10,130 nt of DNA, taken from DATIJJ01 sp039936115. Lineage in GTDB: Bacteria > Pseudomonadota > Gammaproteobacteria > DSM-16500. Made by a program: the position numbers and the translations under genes. Of this stretch, positions 7,977 to 10,130 are shown in pieces. The number at the start of each line of letters is the position of its first letter. The stretch's first letter is position 1. A model generated the notes under the pieces. That model worked only from the letters and a program-made list of their open reading frames with translations, was not told the DNA's origin and did no database searches. The stretch is taken from contig JBDTIZ010000115.1 of the NCBI GenBank assembly GCA_039936115.1, forward strand, positions 1 through 10,130, in the 5' to 3' direction.

Positions 7977-8055
7977 TGTAGGGGCGAACCTATGTGTTCG
8001 CCCTGCGGCGTCAGCTCGAGTAACCAAAGGGCGGACACACAGGTCCGCCCCTACA
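7977..8055. repeat. Nested inverted repeat (second REPIN-like family) inside the operon
   Basis: Two 28-nt inverted arms, 7977-8004 and 8028-8055, match at 25 of 28 positions and are separated by 23 nt. Each arm folds on its own into a perfect 8-bp hairpin: GGGCGAAC/GTTCGCCC (7982-7989 with 7996-8003) and GGGCGGAC/GTCCGCCC (8029-8036 with 8043-8050), each with a 6-nt loop. Two of the three arm differences are paired changes within the hairpins (A-T in one, G-C in the other). The element fills most of the 153-nt carB-pyrB gap and has no T-run after it, so it does not look like a simple terminator. It may affect mRNA stability or relative expression of the two halves of the operon. It differs in sequence from the repeat at 2528-2664 but shares its layout. 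Confidence 0.85.
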
Positions 8056-8086
8056 ATAAAAATTTTATTAGATTTAAGGTAGTGAT

Positions 8087-9013
8087 ATGACCGATAATAT
8101 ACTGTATCAACACGACATCATCTCAACAAAAGATCTGCAATTAACGGAAGTAGAGCTCGTACTAAAAACAGCTAAACTATTTCAAGAAACAAGATTCCCC
8201 AAAATCCTAGAAGACAAAGTCATCGCAAATTGTTTTTTTGAGCCATCCACGCGAACACGATTGTCGTTTGAAGCAGCAGCATTACGATTAGGTGCTAAAA
8301 CAATAGGTTTTGCTAGTGATGATGGATTATCGATTCAAAAAGGCGAAACCTTACATGACACGATGCGTGTGATTGCAGAATATGCTGATCTAATTACTAT
8401 TCGTCATCCGGCCGAAGGATCAGCGTGTCTCACTGCTGAAATTGCTGATTGCCCAGTGATTAACGCAGGAGACGGTGCAAATCAACATCCCACGCAAGCA
8501 CTTATTGATTTATTTACGATTCAGCAATGCCAACCTACATTGAATGATTTATCAATTGCAATTGTAGGCGATTTAAAATATGGCCGAACGATTCATTCAT
8601 TTCTAGAACTTTTTTCTTTGTATGATGTGAGGCTCTATCTAGTTTCACCCGAGATTTTAATGTTACCTAATTCAGTGTGTGATAAGTTGAAAAAACGCGG
8701 CGTACGTTTTTCGTTTCATCAAACCATCGAAGAAGTGATTAGTAAAGTCGATATACTTTATCTCTCGAGAATTCAGCAAGAACGATTTAGTGATGCCGAA
8801 TATAAATTTATCAAAGATCAATTTATTATGCGAGGATCGATGTTAAAAAATGTTAAACCTAATTTGAAAATTTTACATCCTCTTCCGCGTGTAAATGAAA
8901 TTTCTCACGAAGTGGATAAAACGCCTTATGCCTATTATTTTCAACAAGCGGCTAATGGTGTAGTTGTACGACAAGCTTTATTAACTTTAATTTTGCATGA
9001 GCCACTATTATGA
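8087..9013 (+). CDS. pyrB: Aspartate carbamoyltransferase catalytic subunit
   Basis: 308 residues. It joins carbamoyl phosphate and L-aspartate to give carbamoyl aspartate, the committed step of pyrimidine synthesis. The carbamoyl-phosphate site STRTR is at 54-58, the QKGET loop carries K85 (equivalent to E. coli K84), NAGDGANQHPTQ is the central motif, and HPLPR is at 264-268. The sequence runs close to E. coli PyrB along its whole length (VGDLKYGRT, VDKTPYAYYFQQA), so the enzyme should form the class B dodecamer with PyrI. The start at 8087 has an AAGG ribosome site at 8076-8079. The stop overlaps the pyrI start (ATGA at 9010-9013), which suggests coupled translation of the two subunits in matched amounts. 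Confidence 0.97.
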   Translation: MTDNILYQHDIISTKDLQLTEVELVLKTAKLFQETRFPKILEDKVIANCFFEPSTRTRLSFEAAALRLGAKTIGFASDDGLSIQKGETLHDTMRVIAEYADLITIRHPAEGSACLTAEIADCPVINAGDGANQHPTQALIDLFTIQQCQPTLNDLSIAIVGDLKYGRTIHSFLELFSLYDVRLYLVSPEILMLPNSVCDKLKKRGVRFSFHQTIEEVISKVDILYLSRIQQERFSDAEYKFIKDQFIMRGSMLKNVKPNLKILHPLPRVNEISHEVDKTPYAYYFQQAANGVVVRQALLTLILHEPLL

Positions 9014-9468
9014 CGAGTACACTTTCAGTTTCAGCCATTAAAAACGGTACGGTGATTGATCATATTGCTTCAGGTCAAGGTTTGCGAATCATTCATTTGT
9101 TATCGCTACAAAATAGCCAGCTACAAATTACGATTGGATTACGGTTGCCCAGTAAGCTGATAGGTATGAAAGATTTAATTAAAATAGAAGATCGGATTTT
9201 AACAGATGAGGAAGCCAATGAAATTGTTGTGTTTGCAGCTGATGCAACAATTAATATTATTGACAACTTTACCGTTGTTAAAAAAATCTCGACACACTTA
9301 CCTTCAGAAATGAAAAATGTATTTATTTGCCCTAATCCTTCATGTATAACCCAATCTGAATTTATCGAAAGTCGCTTTTCCATTGAGCAACAATTAAAAT
9401 CAATTAAATTAGCCTGTCATTTTTGTGAAAAAGTATTTGAAAGAGATCAGGTAGAAGTCAGAATTTAG
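9010..9468 (+). CDS. pyrI: Aspartate carbamoyltransferase regulatory subunit
   Basis: 152 residues, the normal PyrI length. The N-terminal nucleotide-binding domain (about 1-100) contains IKNGTVIDHI and KDLIKIED, matching E. coli IKRGTVIDHI and KDLIKIEN. The C-terminal zinc domain has the four cysteines C107, C112, C136 and C139 in CPNPSC and CHFC, with the same spacing as E. coli (C109, C114, C138, C141). In known homologues it links PyrB trimers and mediates feedback by CTP/UTP and activation by ATP. Its first codon overlaps the pyrB stop by 4 nt. All zinc ligands are present, so the enzyme should be allosterically controlled. Confidence 0.96.
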   Translation: MTSTLSVSAIKNGTVIDHIASGQGLRIIHLLSLQNSQLQITIGLRLPSKLIGMKDLIKIEDRILTDEEANEIVVFAADATINIIDNFTVVKKISTHLPSEMKNVFICPNPSCITQSEFIESRFSIEQQLKSIKLACHFCEKVFERDQVEVRI

Positions 9469-9480
9469 AGGATATGCTAC

Positions 9481-10130
9481 ATGATTCATATTTCCGGCGC
9501 AAAATCGATTGAGGGAAAACAATTAGATTTTACGATTAAGAGTCAAACCGAACGGCAGATTGATGCAACTGGCTTGACTATTTTTCCTGGGCTAATCGAC
9601 CCGCATGTTCACTTTAGAACGCCAGGTATGGAGCAAAAAGAAGATTGGCAGACGGGTGCCCTGGCTGCGATTCATGGTGGTTATACTACAGTTTTTGATA
9701 TGCCGAATACAATCCCACCTACGTGTACTGCAATACTTTTCCAAGAGAAAAAACAGCTCATCGATTCACAATTAAAACAAGCAGGCATACCTCTTCGTTA
9801 TCAGCTTTATTTTGGGGCTGACAAAAATCATTTCAGTGAAATTCATAAAGTAAAACAAACAGCAATTGGGATCAAAATCTTTATGGGTTGTAGCACGGGA
9901 AATTTAGTGATTGATGACGATGAAAGTCTACATGCAGTTTTTGCCATCGCAGCCACACAAAATCTGATGGTTGCAGTGCATGCTGAAGATGAAGATATGA
10001 TTAAGTTACGTAAAAAACAATATGCATCAAGTCAGCACTATTGTGATCATTCGCGCGTGCGTGATGTTGATGTGGCTGCGCGTGCAGTTGAAAAAGCGAT
10101 TGCACTGACTCGAATTTATGGTAATCGCTT
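9481..10130 (+). CDS. pyrC: Dihydroorotase, class I (partial, runs off the window)
   Basis: 216 complete codons are visible; the 3' end lies beyond the window (class I enzymes are usually about 430-450 residues). It cyclises carbamoyl aspartate to dihydroorotate, the third step of the pathway. FPGLIDPHVHFRTPG contains the metal ligands H42 and H44 and the substrate-binding R46. MPNT is the usual loop, K132 in GIKIFMG is the likely carbamylated lysine, and H167 in HAED is a further metal ligand. These features, including DxHxHxR near the N-terminus followed by GIKIFMG, mark a class I dihydroorotase, unlike the class II PyrC of E. coli. The start at 9481 has a good ribosome site (AGAGGA, 9467-9472) overlapping the pyrI stop, 8 nt before the ATG. 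Related amidohydrolases such as allantoinase look alike, but the operon makes dihydroorotase by far the best reading. Confidence 0.93.
   Translation, partial: MIHISGAKSIEGKQLDFTIKSQTERQIDATGLTIFPGLIDPHVHFRTPGMEQKEDWQTGALAAIHGGYTTVFDMPNTIPPTCTAILFQEKKQLIDSQLKQAGIPLRYQLYFGADKNHFSEIHKVKQTAIGIKIFMGCSTGNLVIDDDESLHAVFAIAATQNLMVAVHAEDEDMIKLRKKQYASSQHYCDHSRVRDVDVAARAVEKAIALTRIYGNR

Noticed and set aside
8052..8057. Internal promoter for pyrB (TACAAT as -10)
   Set aside because: The position where a -35 box should lie is GGGCGG inside the palindrome, with no resemblance to TTGACA.
8029..8069. Terminator between carB and pyrB formed by the right hairpin and downstream A/T DNA
   Set aside because: The hairpin is followed by CTACAATAAAAA, not a T-run, and pyrB continues the same pathway on the same strand.

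Overview
This is an AT-rich bacterial chromosome window. It is most consistent with a gammaproteobacterium, possibly of the Legionella/Coxiella kind. The evidence is the PyrB/PyrI pair of the E. coli type, standard use of TGA as a stop, A-rich intergenic DNA, short dispersed palindromic repeats and a decaying accessory gene. The lineage is inferred from general character, not from a marker gene.

Layout: (1) 122-2425 encodes one large membrane protein that joins a SulP anion (probably bicarbonate) transporter, a STAS domain and a complete beta-carbonic anhydrase. (2) 2426-3590 has no intact gene. It holds a nested inverted repeat (2528-2664) and, on the minus strand, a broken gene of about 290 codons (2599-3467). 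That gene can be pieced together across an early stop and one frameshift, and it ends inside the repeat. (3) From about 3591 to the window end lies a pyrimidine operon on the plus strand: a sigma70-like -10 box, then carA, carB, pyrB, pyrI and pyrC (cut by the window edge). The genes are 2 nt apart (carA/carB), 153 nt apart with a second nested palindrome (carB/pyrB), overlapping by 4 nt (pyrB/pyrI), and 12 nt apart (pyrI/pyrC).

Together the operon encodes the first three steps of de novo UMP synthesis: glutamine + bicarbonate + ATP to carbamoyl phosphate (CarAB), then carbamoyl aspartate (PyrBI), then dihydroorotate (PyrC). The upstream SulP-carbonic anhydrase could supply the bicarbonate that CarB consumes, but this link rests only on proximity and chemistry.

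The main oddity is that CarB, and to a lesser degree CarA, reads much more like the carbamoyl-phosphate synthetase part of animal CAD and related bacterial enzymes than like the E. coli enzyme, while PyrB and PyrI are close to E. coli. The operon therefore looks phylogenetically mixed. I found no CRISPR array, tRNA, rRNA, transposase or clear new multi-gene system.
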